64,000 bases of DNA from contig NZ_JBJIAA010000005.1 in assembly GCF_045310695.1 (NCBI RefSeq), positions 124,001 through 188,000 of the forward strand, read 5' to 3'. Positions within the stretch are counted from its first letter, which is position 1. Every line of letters starts with the position of its first letter. Source of the stretch: Clostridium_S neuense. GTDB taxonomy: Bacteria; Bacillota; Clostridia; Clostridiales; Clostridiaceae. Below the pieces are notes generated by a model. It had not been told where the DNA came from. It searched no databases and saw nothing but the letters and a program-made list of their open reading frames with translations. Positions 41,218 to 48,964 of this stretch are shown piece by piece. A program made the translations under genes and the position numbers.

Positions 41218-42498
41218 CTATTCTGGTTTTAAGGCATACATTATAATCTCGTTTGTAGCCACTCCGTTATAGCTTTCCTTGATATTTGAATATTTTCTTT
41301 TTAGTCTTTTGTATATATTTTTCATATATCTAGGGGTATATGGAAAGTATATTTTGATTTTTTTAAAGTATTTTTTACTGTAGAGGCGCTTGTCTTTAGC
41401 AATAGCAAATAATATTAGTTGAAGGCAGTTCTTTTGTATTAGCTCTTTAAGCAAGCTTATATTAGGACAATCGAAGGTATTTGCATGCTTTAAAAGTTCA
41501 AAGGTGAAATTAATTAAACCGTTTGCTATATGATCTAAAGGCCATTTTGTAGATAACTGGGATACGATAGTCATATGGCCATTCTTTAAATCCTCTCTTG
41601 CGTCTTGAAGATCATCGCATATTTGAAGCAGTACTCCATATCCAAAGAAAAATTCAGCTTCTTTGTCTGTTAGAGTTCCATTTACAATATATGCATCGGC
41701 AAGTACGGAACTGCCGCCCTTTTCCATACTAATTCCTAAAATATCAGATTCGTAGGGCAGGGTTAGTTTCCCCTGTTGTATTAAACTTTTCATTTGAGCC
41801 CTTTGAATGCAAAGTAAGCTTTCAAAAACCTCTTTGTTTTTAGAACGATCAAATTCACCTTCTATTTTTTCGACAAGAGTAAAAAGGTGTCTTTCATAAG
41901 GTGAACTTGGATGAACATTTTCTCCACACAATTTCTTTTCAAAGGTATCATTGATTTTTATTTTTTCTGATTTTGATATATCATTGTCATCCAAAAAATT
42001 ATCTGTATAAGGATATAGCATGCTGTAACTGAATATAGAAGGGGTAAGCTTAGGCAATTTCCCAAGCAGCATTTGTATTATATTCATAATCCATAGATTT
42101 CTCAATGCTTGACCTACATTTTCAATGTTAATATTCGAGTCGAAAGCTTGAGCTTCCTTTACGAAGTCTTCAGTGTTTTTTAGTAAAGCTTCGCTAAATA
42201 GAATATTTTTATCTTCACTATTTATTAAATCCGAATTAGCTACGAAGTTATCAATTAAAAGATTTATATTTTTCTTCCATATTCTTTGGTTCTCATTTCC
42301 TAAGGGAAAGCTTTCTATTGCTTTTACAAACTTATCTATAAAAGCATCTGTTAGCTTTTCCTGCTTCTTTTTATGCCAATAGGTAGTAGCACCTTTTAGG
42401 TTTGGAAAGTCCTTTTTGGTACTCCACCAAGTATCATTAAAAGAACTAACAAAGTTATGCACTTGATTAGAAACCTTTAATTCATTTGCTTGTTCCAT
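41218..42498 (-). CDS. Class I isoprenoid biosynthesis enzyme (trans-prenyl synthase/terpene synthase-like)
   Basis: The 426-residue protein is predicted all-helical. It has two aspartate-rich motifs on the expected helices: YTDNFLDDND (Asp166, Asp170, Asp171) and ICDDLQDARED (Asp295, Asp296, Asp299), the layout used by prenyl diphosphate synthases and terpene synthases to hold magnesium and the diphosphate. The N-terminal 120 residues and the C-terminal basic tail (YMKNIYKRLKRKYSN) lie outside the usual prenyl-synthase core, and the protein is longer than FPP synthases. The fold class is inferred; the product is unknown. It is single, convergent with tkt, behind GGGGAG. The uppS at 23348 is the only other isoprenoid gene in the window. 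Confidence 0.75.
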   Translation of the reverse strand: MEQANELKVSNQVHNFVSSFNDTWWSTKKDFPNLKGATTYWHKKKQEKLTDAFIDKFVKAIESFPLGNENQRIWKKNINLLIDNFVANSDLINSEDKNILFSEALLKNTEDFVKEAQAFDSNINIENVGQALRNLWIMNIIQMLLGKLPKLTPSIFSYSMLYPYTDNFLDDNDISKSEKIKINDTFEKKLCGENVHPSSPYERHLFTLVEKIEGEFDRSKNKEVFESLLCIQRAQMKSLIQQGKLTLPYESDILGISMEKGGSSVLADAYIVNGTLTDKEAEFFFGYGVLLQICDDLQDAREDLKNGHMTIVSQLSTKWPLDHIANGLINFTFELLKHANTFDCPNISLLKELIQKNCLQLILFAIAKDKRLYSKKYFKKIKIYFPYTPRYMKNIYKRLKRKYSNIKESYNGVATNEIIMYALKPE

Positions 42499-42640
42499 AA
42501 TAAATTCTCCCCAATGTAAATTATTAAATTAATAATAACATTAGTTAGAGTAGAGAGTAAAGATAAGGGAAACTTTTTATGGGGAAACAATATAAAAAGG
42601 ACTAATAATAAATTCATCCCAAATCAACATTACTTCATAA

Positions 42641-42656
42641 ATTGGTATATACAACA
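42641..42656 (+). promoter_or_regulatory. Candidate GntR/NagR-type operator ahead of gntR-murQ
   Basis: ATTGGTATATACAACA is a partial dyad containing TGGTATAT, the same half-site that occurs at the PTS/SIS operators downstream and in NagR-type sites. It lies about 50 nt upstream of the gntR start. Confidence 0.45.
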
Positions 42657-42708
42657 TGTCAATATGATGATATAATAATATTATAAATTCAGCTTAGGAG
42701 GTAGTATC

Positions 42709-43440
42709 TTGAGAAAAATATCAAAATTAGATCCAATTCCACTGCACTATCAGCTAAAAACAATTCTTTTAGAAATGATTGAAAATGAAGAACTTAAACC
42801 TGGGGATATGATACCTACTGAAAGAGAGCTTTGCGATATTCAGGGAGTAAGTAGAATGACCATAAATAAGGCTATAATGTCACTTGTAAATGAGGGAGTG
42901 CTGTATAGAGAGCAGGGCAGAGGGACATTTGTTGCTAAACCAAAAGAAAAACAGGAGATATATAGACTTAAAAGTTTTACAGAAGAAATGAGTGAAAAGG
43001 GATTAACTACTTCAACTAAAATTATATCTTTTGAGGTGAAGGAAGCCACTAAGAAAAATAAAAGTGTGCTTAAAATGCCAGAAGAGTTTAACAAGGTAAT
43101 AGAAATAATAAGACTTAGATTGACGGAGGAGGATCCTGTGGCAATTGAAACTGTGTGGATTCCAGAACACTTATTTAAAGGAATGACGGCGGATATGATT
43201 AACGGAAAATCTCTTTATTCTATATTTAAGCAGAGATATAATTATCATCCTAAAAAAGCAAGGCAGACCATTGAACCTATAGCTCTAACCGAATTTGAAG
43301 CTAAGCTTCTAAATCAGGAGGAGAATGCACTAGCACTTATGTTTAAAAGAATTACATATGCAGAAAATGATATTCCTATTGAATATACAAATACTATAAA
43401 TAGAAGTGATAAATATGAATACGAAATACTTTTAACATAA
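42709..43440 (+). CDS. GntR-family regulator with UTRA domain (NagR-like)
   Basis: The 243-residue protein has an N-terminal winged HTH (PIPLHYQLKTILLEMIENEE, ERELCDIQGVSRMTINKAI, REQGRGTFVAKPKEK) and a C-terminal UTRA ligand domain (from about 95), ending YEYEILLT. The TTG start is behind TAGGAGG. It heads the murQ-nagA-nagB operon, so it is the likely repressor relieved by an amino-sugar phosphate such as glucosamine-6-phosphate or MurNAc-6-phosphate. Confidence 0.92.
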   Translation: MRKISKLDPIPLHYQLKTILLEMIENEELKPGDMIPTERELCDIQGVSRMTINKAIMSLVNEGVLYREQGRGTFVAKPKEKQEIYRLKSFTEEMSEKGLTTSTKIISFEVKEATKKNKSVLKMPEEFNKVIEIIRLRLTEEDPVAIETVWIPEHLFKGMTADMINGKSLYSIFKQRYNYHPKKARQTIEPIALTEFEAKLLNQEENALALMFKRITYAENDIPIEYTNTINRSDKYEYEILLT

Positions 43441-43460
43441 AAGTTATTGGGGTGAGTTGC

Positions 43461-44336
43461 ATGGAAGAAAGAAATGTAAATACTATTGATTTGGACAATT
43501 TAAGCACATTTGAGATATTAAAAAAAATAAATGAAGAGGACAAAAAAGTAGCCGATGCCGTTGAAGCTGAGCTTTTAAATATAGAGAAGGCAGTAGATAT
43601 GATTGTAGACGGTTTTAAAAATGGAGGAAGACTTTTTTATGTAGGAAGCGGCAGTAGTGGAAAAATTGGTATTATGGATGCGTCGGAATGTCCGCCAACT
43701 TTTGGTGTTGATGATTCTATGGTTCAGGGAATTATATCTGGTGGAGATAATGCTTTAAGCGGATGGCTTGAAGAAACAGAGGATAATAAGGATTTAGCAT
43801 TAAAGGATCTTAAAGAGAAAGGTGTAAACAAAAATGATGTTGTTGTTGGAATTACTGCAAGTGGGAATACACCCTATGTAAATAGTGCTATAGAATATTC
43901 AAATGAAATTGGATGTAAAACCATTGGAGTTGTTTGTTCCAAGGGAAGCTTAAATGAAAAATGTGATGTGACTATTTGCGTAAATGTTGGACCAGAGGTA
44001 ATAATGGGATCAACGAGGATGAAAGCTGGAACAGCTCAAAAAATGGTATTAAATATGCTTTCAACAACCTCTATGATAAGAATTGGAAATACATATTCGA
44101 ATTTAATGGTAAATGTAAGACCGATCAATGAAAAGTTAAGAGAAAGAGTAAAAAAAATAGTTAAGCTTGCAACTAATGCTGATGATTCTACTGTAAATAA
44201 AGTGGTTGAAGCGTGCAATTATAATGCTAAAGTATCAATCATTGCAATAGTAATGGGAGAAGGAGTTCAAAAAGCCAATGAACTTTTAAATAAGTTTCAA
44301 GGAAATATTTCAAAGGCTATAGAAAGCCTAAAATAA
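43461..44336 (+). CDS. murQ: N-acetylmuramic acid 6-phosphate etherase
   Basis: The 291-residue SIS-domain enzyme shows VGSGSSGKIGIMDASECPP, ISGGDNALSGWLEETEDN, ITASGNTPYVNSAIEYS, STRMKAGTAQKMVLNMLST and NLMVNVRPINEKLRERVKKI, all MurQ signatures. It cleaves D-lactate from MurNAc-6-phosphate to give GlcNAc-6-phosphate during cell-wall recycling. I chose the ATG at 43461; GGGGTGAG lies 4-5 nt upstream, and a GTG within that motif is less likely. No MurP transporter is adjacent, so the MurNAc-6-phosphate must come from elsewhere. Confidence 0.95.
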   Translation: MEERNVNTIDLDNLSTFEILKKINEEDKKVADAVEAELLNIEKAVDMIVDGFKNGGRLFYVGSGSSGKIGIMDASECPPTFGVDDSMVQGIISGGDNALSGWLEETEDNKDLALKDLKEKGVNKNDVVVGITASGNTPYVNSAIEYSNEIGCKTIGVVCSKGSLNEKCDVTICVNVGPEVIMGSTRMKAGTAQKMVLNMLSTTSMIRIGNTYSNLMVNVRPINEKLRERVKKIVKLATNADDSTVNKVVEACNYNAKVSIIAIVMGEGVQKANELLNKFQGNISKAIESLK

Positions 44337-44352
44337 GTAAGAAGGTGTAAAT

Positions 44353-45492
44353 ATGAAAGCTATAATTAACGGTAAAATAATAACTGAGAAAGAAATATTA
44401 GAAAATAAAGTACTGCTATTTGATGAAAAGGTTCATGAAATAGTGAGCAATGAAAGTTTTAATAAAGAAGGTATAGAGGTTATAGATGCAAAGGGAAACT
44501 ATGTTTCACCAGGCTTTATAGATGTGCATATACATGGTTCTAATGGAAAGGATGCTATGGATGGAGAAATGAAATCACTTGAAATTATAAGTGAGTTTGT
44601 TTCACAAAATGGGGTTACTGCATTTTTACCAACAACTATGACTATGAGTAAAGAGAAAATATATAAGGCATTGGACATCATAAGGGAAGCAATACATAAA
44701 AAGCTTCCAGGAGCATCAGTCATAGGCGCACATCTTGAAGGACCTTTTATAAGTGAAAGGTATAAGGGTGCTCAAAAAAAAGACTATATAATAAAACCTA
44801 GCTACGATTTTATTGAGAGGTATAAGGACATTATAAAAATTATAACCATGGCACCGGAGGAAGACCATGAATTTCAATTTATAAAAAAGGTAAAAGAAAA
44901 TACAAATATAGTGTTATCCATAGGTCATTCTGATGCAACTTATGAAGAGGCTATAGAAGCTATCGAGTGTGGAGTAAGCCACATTACCCATCTTTTTAAT
45001 GCTATGTCTCCTTTACATCATAGAAAGCCTGGAGTTGTAGGCGCTGCTTTTAATAGTGACGTTGCCTGCGAGATTATAGCTGATAAAATTCATATAAATC
45101 CTAAAATTTTTAGCATGCTTATAAAAATTAAAGGTAAAGAAAAAATGATGCTCATAACTGATTGTATGAGAGCGGGTGGCCTTAAGGATGGAGTTTCGGA
45201 GCTTGGAGGTCAAAAGGTTTTTGTTAAGGATAATTCCGCAAGACTTGAAGATGGAACACTTGCCGGAAGCATATTAACGCTTAATAAGGCTATTAAAAAT
45301 ATATATGAAAATACAAATTTAACACTAAATGAGGCTGTTAATTTAGCAACAATAAACCCAGCAAGGGATATAAAGATTGATTGTAGAAAGGGCAGTCTTG
45401 AAAAAGGTAAGGATGCTGATATAACTATATTTAACGATAAATTTGAAGTTCTTGAAACCATAGTTGGTGGAAGAATAGTATATGAAAATTAA
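44353..45492 (+). CDS. nagA: N-acetylglucosamine-6-phosphate deacetylase
   Basis: The 379-residue amidohydrolase has HIHGSNGKDAMDG, HLEGPFISERYKGAQ, the metal histidines in IGHSDATYEEA and ITHLFNAMSPLHHRKPG, and the catalytic Asp in ITDCMRAGG. It removes acetate from GlcNAc-6-phosphate to give glucosamine-6-phosphate. It is 16 nt after murQ and feeds nagB 16 nt downstream. Confidence 0.95.
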   Translation: MKAIINGKIITEKEILENKVLLFDEKVHEIVSNESFNKEGIEVIDAKGNYVSPGFIDVHIHGSNGKDAMDGEMKSLEIISEFVSQNGVTAFLPTTMTMSKEKIYKALDIIREAIHKKLPGASVIGAHLEGPFISERYKGAQKKDYIIKPSYDFIERYKDIIKIITMAPEEDHEFQFIKKVKENTNIVLSIGHSDATYEEAIEAIECGVSHITHLFNAMSPLHHRKPGVVGAAFNSDVACEIIADKIHINPKIFSMLIKIKGKEKMMLITDCMRAGGLKDGVSELGGQKVFVKDNSARLEDGTLAGSILTLNKAIKNIYENTNLTLNEAVNLATINPARDIKIDCRKGSLEKGKDADITIFNDKFEVLETIVGGRIVYEN

Positions 45493-45508
45493 TTTGGAGG
45501 TGTTTTAA

Positions 45509-46234
45509 TTGAGAATAATACGTGTAGATAATTATGAGGAAATGAGCAAAAAAGCAGCCAGTATGGTTGCAAGTCAGATGATATTAAAACATGACAGTGT
45601 ATTAGGGCTTGCTACAGGGGATACTCCAATTGGCATGTATAAAGAGCTTATAAAAATATATAATGATAAAGAAATAGATTTTTCTGATGTTAAGACTTTT
45701 AATTTAGATGAATATTATGGTCTATCTGATGACAATCATGAAAGCTATCATTATTATATGATGAACAATTTATTTAAATATGTTAATATGAAATCTGAAA
45801 ATATAAATATACTTAGTGGAGTAACAGATAATATTGAAGAGGAATGTTCAAATTACGATGAGAAGATTAAAAGATCAGGAGGAATTGACATTCAAATTCT
45901 TGGAATAGGTGTAAATGGTCATATTGGATTCAATGAACCAAGCGTAAATTTTGAAGCGGGAACACATCTTGTAGAATTAGATAAGAAAACGATAGAGTCA
46001 AATTCAAGATTTTTTAAATCAATGGATGAGGTGCCTAAGTCCGCTTTAAGTATGGGAATAAAAACGATAATGCAATCCAAGGTTATAGTACTCCTTGCAA
46101 ATGGAGAAGCTAAGGCTGAAGCAATTTATAAAACTGTTAAAGGTAAGATTTGTCCAGAAGTCCCAGCTTCAATTCTGCAGCTTCACAATAATGTTAATAT
46201 TATAGTTGATGAAGCAGCAGCTAAACTACTTTGA
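45509..46234 (+). CDS. nagB: Glucosamine-6-phosphate deaminase (first copy)
   Basis: The 241-residue enzyme has LGLATGDTPIGMYKEL, FNLDEYYGLS (catalytic Asp), LGIGVNGHIGFNEPS (His) and MGIKTIMQSKVIVLLANGEA. It converts glucosamine-6-phosphate to fructose-6-phosphate and ammonia. The start is TTG behind GGAGGTG, the same as in the second copy at 55571. It completes the MurNAc/GlcNAc pathway. The two nagB copies are very similar. Confidence 0.95.
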   Translation: MRIIRVDNYEEMSKKAASMVASQMILKHDSVLGLATGDTPIGMYKELIKIYNDKEIDFSDVKTFNLDEYYGLSDDNHESYHYYMMNNLFKYVNMKSENINILSGVTDNIEEECSNYDEKIKRSGGIDIQILGIGVNGHIGFNEPSVNFEAGTHLVELDKKTIESNSRFFKSMDEVPKSALSMGIKTIMQSKVIVLLANGEAKAEAIYKTVKGKICPEVPASILQLHNNVNIIVDEAAAKLL

Positions 46235-46360
46235 TTTATTAGCACTATTTATTTGCATTATTTTATTGTATAATTTCGAGTATAAAATAAATATAGGTAA
46301 ACTACTTTAAGTAACGAAATTTATGTTCAAAGAAGGTTTATCTTCAAAAAGGAGAGGCAA

Positions 46361-46765
46361 ATGGATAATGAGATTGTTCTTATAGAAGTGTTTGGACTAA
46401 ACAGAGAAAGAGAATGTGTACACGAAAATGGTGGCTCCTGCAGCGGCTGCAATGGGTGTGAGAGTTCATCCTCTTGTTCAGGTCACTCTAGCTGCGAGGG
46501 GAATAAGAACATGTTTTTGATGTATAAAGAACTCGTGGATTATATGGAGAATACAGATTTAAAAAACAAAGTTGAAATAGAGTTTGTAAATACAGATGCC
46601 ATTGATATAGATAAATATGATTATCTTCAGGAGGCCTTTAAAAAGAAATTTATGCTGCCTATAGTTGCTATAAACGAAACTGTAAGATTTTATGGCGGAG
46701 TGCCAAATAAGCTTATTTATAAAGAAATAAAAAAAAAATTAGATAAGGGTGAGCTATCAGTATAA
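46361..46765 (+). CDS. Cysteine-rich thioredoxin-like protein (DUF1462-like)
   Basis: The 134-residue protein has a compact thioredoxin-like frame (VLIEVFGLNRERE at the start, LPIVAINETVRFYGGVP near the end). It carries an inserted cysteine-rich stretch with Cys19, Cys27, Cys30, Cys33, Cys39 and Cys45, including GGSCSGCNGC. The core resembles the YuzD/DUF1462 group, but the six cysteines and one histidine look like a metal or redox site. Function is not known. AAGGAGAGG precedes the ATG. It is single and ends in a strong terminator. Confidence 0.75.
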   Translation: MDNEIVLIEVFGLNRERECVHENGGSCSGCNGCESSSSCSGHSSCEGNKNMFLMYKELVDYMENTDLKNKVEIEFVNTDAIDIDKYDYLQEAFKKKFMLPIVAINETVRFYGGVPNKLIYKEIKKKLDKGELSV

Positions 46766-46808
46766 AAGGTTGAGATTACTAATATCAAGCTCTTTATATT
46801 TCTAAGGT

Positions 46809-46853
46809 CAGCGGATAATTTTGTGAAATCATGAAATTATCTGCTGTTTTTTT
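46809..46853 (+). terminator. Intrinsic terminator after the Cys-rich gene
   Basis: CAGCGGATAATTT (46809-46821) pairs with AAATTATCTGCTG (46834-46846) with one wobble, followed by seven T residues. Confidence 0.85.
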
Positions 46854-46986
46854 GGGTGTATAACTCTTGGCTAGAATTATATTCATCAATTTCTTGTTTT
46901 TTATACTAATTACAAGAACAATTTAAATTAAAATTTAAAAAGTTTACAATAACTGTTGTGTTTATACCGAGATTTTATTAAAATAA

Positions 46987-47004
46987 TGGTATATGTGGTA
47001 TATA
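46987..47004 (+). promoter_or_regulatory. GntR-type operator 1, upstream of the regulator pair
   Basis: TGGTATATGTGGTATATA holds two TGGTATAT half-sites in tandem, just before the ribosome site of the UTRA gene. The half-site matches operators 2-4. Self-control of the regulator pair is inferred. Confidence 0.6.
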
Positions 47005-47017
47005 GGGAGGTAAACCA

Positions 47018-47533
47018 GTGAAAAAAGATGTTTGTGTTTTAAGGGATATTGATAGTTTTGCATCTGTTACAGAAATAATTTCAGATCATAATTTTTCATA
47101 TAAATATAAGGTATTAGAGTGTTCTGTTCAGGAAGCTAATCGCTTTATTAGTAAAGCATTAAATATACCACTTGCTTCTAAAGTACTTTATTTTCAAAAG
47201 GTAAGAATTGTTGAGGGTGAGCCTAAATGTATAGAAAAAGTCTATATTAATTATAGCAAGGTGCCTGGAATTGAAAAACTAGATTTAGCTAAGGATTCTC
47301 TTTGTGAAATTTTCAAAAGAGAGTACGGATTAGAAGTAAATCAAAGAGAAGAAGAAATTTTAGTTGTGGACGCAAATGAGAGTGAAAAAGAAATATTAAA
47401 TTTAAAAGAAGATTCAGAAGTACTATTAGTAAAAGGAATCACGTATATAAATGATCATGAACCATTAGAAAGCTTTGAAAGCATAGCGGTTACGGATTTC
47501 TACAAGTTTAGGAGTGTGACATATTTACCATGA
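47018..47533 (+). CDS. HTH-less UTRA-domain protein (ligand-binding half of a GntR regulator)
   Basis: The 171-residue protein is a single UTRA domain: ECSVQEANRFISKALNIPLA, SKVLYFQKVRIVEGEPKCIE, KVYINYSKVPGIEKLDLAKD, and a closing SFESIAVTDFYKFRS. There is no winged HTH before it: the GTG start has a strong GGGAGG and the region upstream codes for nothing similar. It overlaps the complete GntR regulator by 4 nt (ATGA), so the two are made together. It could be a decoy or sensor partner that changes the ligand response of the full regulator. Decay after a duplication is the alternative. Confidence 0.82.
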   Translation: MKKDVCVLRDIDSFASVTEIISDHNFSYKYKVLECSVQEANRFISKALNIPLASKVLYFQKVRIVEGEPKCIEKVYINYSKVPGIEKLDLAKDSLCEIFKREYGLEVNQREEEILVVDANESEKEILNLKEDSEVLLVKGITYINDHEPLESFESIAVTDFYKFRSVTYLP

Positions 47534-48252
47534 ACAGTGAAGCGTTATATGTGCAATTAATTAACAATATAAAAAAGAAAATTATTGATGGGGAATACAA
47601 AATTGGCGATAAAATAATGTCAGAAAGAGAAATGGCTCAAATGTATGGAATTAATCGTCTTACCGTTAGAAATGCAATTAAGAATCTTCGAGAGGAAGGC
47701 TACTTAAAAGCTATTCAGGGAAAAGGAACCTTTGTAAGCAAAATTCCAGATGTTGAGGACAAGGTTGAGCTAGGCGGTGGAGATGTCAGCTTGAGCATGT
47801 CCATTAGAAAAGGAGGAATGAACCCTTCTAGAATAGTTATTTCGCTTAGAAAGATTGATGCCTTTGGAGAATTAAAAAAATACTTTCCTGACTCTCCAGA
47901 GGTCTATGAGCTAATTAGACTTTCTTTTGCCAATGGTAAGCCTTATGCCATTCAAGAGTGTTATCTTCCATGTTCATATTTTAGTGAGACAGAAAGGTAT
48001 GATTTTGCGGAAGATTCCTTATATGACTATATGGATATGCAGGGACATAGACCAGAAAAGTTAATTTCCTATTTGCAAATTAAGGATGTTCCAGAAAAGT
48101 ATGCGGAGTTGTTAAAAATTAAAGCTGGTAAAAAGGTCTTCTTTTTTAATTATCATGGATTTGATAAGGATGGTAAAATGGTTGAATACACACTTTCTTA
48201 TAATAAACCAGAATATACATCATTTCGTTTTTCATCAAAGAAAATAGAATAA
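47530..48252 (+). CDS. GntR-family regulator with UTRA domain
   Basis: The 240-residue protein has an N-terminal winged HTH (ALYVQLINNIKKKIIDGEYK, SEREMAQMYGINRLTVRNAI and IQGKGTFVSK) and a UTRA domain from about residue 90 (IRKGGMNPSRIVISLRKIDA), ending TLSYNKPEYTSFRFS. It overlaps the UTRA-only gene and lies next to the mannose-PTS operon. Dyads with TGGTATAT arms at 46987, 48527, 48718 and 54390 are the likely binding sites, making it the local regulator of the PTS/SIS genes. Confidence 0.92.
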   Translation: MNSEALYVQLINNIKKKIIDGEYKIGDKIMSEREMAQMYGINRLTVRNAIKNLREEGYLKAIQGKGTFVSKIPDVEDKVELGGGDVSLSMSIRKGGMNPSRIVISLRKIDAFGELKKYFPDSPEVYELIRLSFANGKPYAIQECYLPCSYFSETERYDFAEDSLYDYMDMQGHRPEKLISYLQIKDVPEKYAELLKIKAGKKVFFFNYHGFDKDGKMVEYTLSYNKPEYTSFRFSSKKIE

Positions 48253-48277
48253 AAATAGGGCTGTGGAACTAAAAATA

Positions 48278-48510
48278 ATGCGAAGTAACAATACTGAAGG
48301 AACAGTTTAAAAAAATCCTAATAAATCTTGGTAAAAAAATCACAAAATACTTAGATATTTCAATTGTCTGAGCTTATTTTCAGCGAGTAAACATGCACGG
48401 GGCATGGGCTTTGCCCATTATCCTTCTATACCTCAAGCAGGTACTCGTTTAAAATTACCACCAAGATTTATAGGATTTTTTTAATGTGACGAAGCATTGT
48501 TACTTCGCAC
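48278..48510 (+). repeat. Family A palindromic repeat, copy A10, with short module D
   Basis: ATGCGAAGTAACAATACTGA starts about 25 nt after the gntR stop, and GACGAAGCATTGTTACTTCGC ends it. Stem parts: CCTAATAAATCTTGGTAAAA with CACCAAGATTTATAGGATT. In the loop module D is present in a short form (ACGGGGCATGGGCTTTGCCC). The rest of 48253-48964 holds operators, a promoter and a leader, and no gene. Confidence 0.78.
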
Positions 48511-48526
48511 TTTTTATGGCTGATAA

Positions 48527-48547
48527 GTGGTATACCTACAATACCAT
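48527..48547 (+). promoter_or_regulatory. GntR-type operator 2
   Basis: GTGGTATACCTACAATACCAT has TGGTAT and ATACCA as arms of an inverted repeat 7 nt apart. It is related to the other operators but has a longer centre. Confidence 0.5.
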
Positions 48548-48680
48548 AAGTTATTGTCACAAAAAGTAGAATTTATGAAATAATATTTAATTATATTATT
48601 AACTATATTGGATATTTTCCATATAATGTTTAAATATAATAAAAAAATATATTATTTTTATTATATTTTAAATAAAAGTA

Positions 48681-48738
48681 TTGAAACGGAATTATAGATG
48701 GTATATAATGTTCTCAAGTGGTATATATGATATACCTC
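48681..48738 (+). promoter_or_regulatory. Promoter of the PTS operon with GntR-type operator 3
   Basis: TTGAAA (48681-48686), 17 nt and TATAAT (48704-48709) form a good promoter. A half-site ATGGTATATAATG overlaps the -10, and a full dyad GGTATATATGATATACC (48720-48736, 7-bp arms) lies about 10 nt downstream, where a repressor would block the start. The leader to the IIC gene is about 250 nt long. Confidence 0.72.
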
Positions 48739-48870
48739 ATTACCACTGGCAGAGAACTTACAATTTATCTTATTTTTAATTTTGTAACTTGAGAATTGAT
48801 TAATTAATAATAATTTAAAAGTTATTTTTTAATAATTCAAGAGTAAAGGTTTACCAATTAATAAAGTTTG

Positions 48871-48884
48871 CATAACCGGTTACA
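48871..48884 (-). promoter_or_regulatory. CcpA cre-like site in the PTS leader
   Basis: Read on the minus strand, TGTAACCGGTTATG fits the cre consensus TGWAANCGNTNWCA at all but the last two fixed positions. It lies in the leader of the PTS operon. Confidence 0.4.
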
Positions 48885-48964
48885 ATATTGAGGATTTGAT
48901 AAAGGAATAAGATGCTCTATTAATATTTAAAATACATTGGTACAAAATAAAAGGAGGGGGACAC

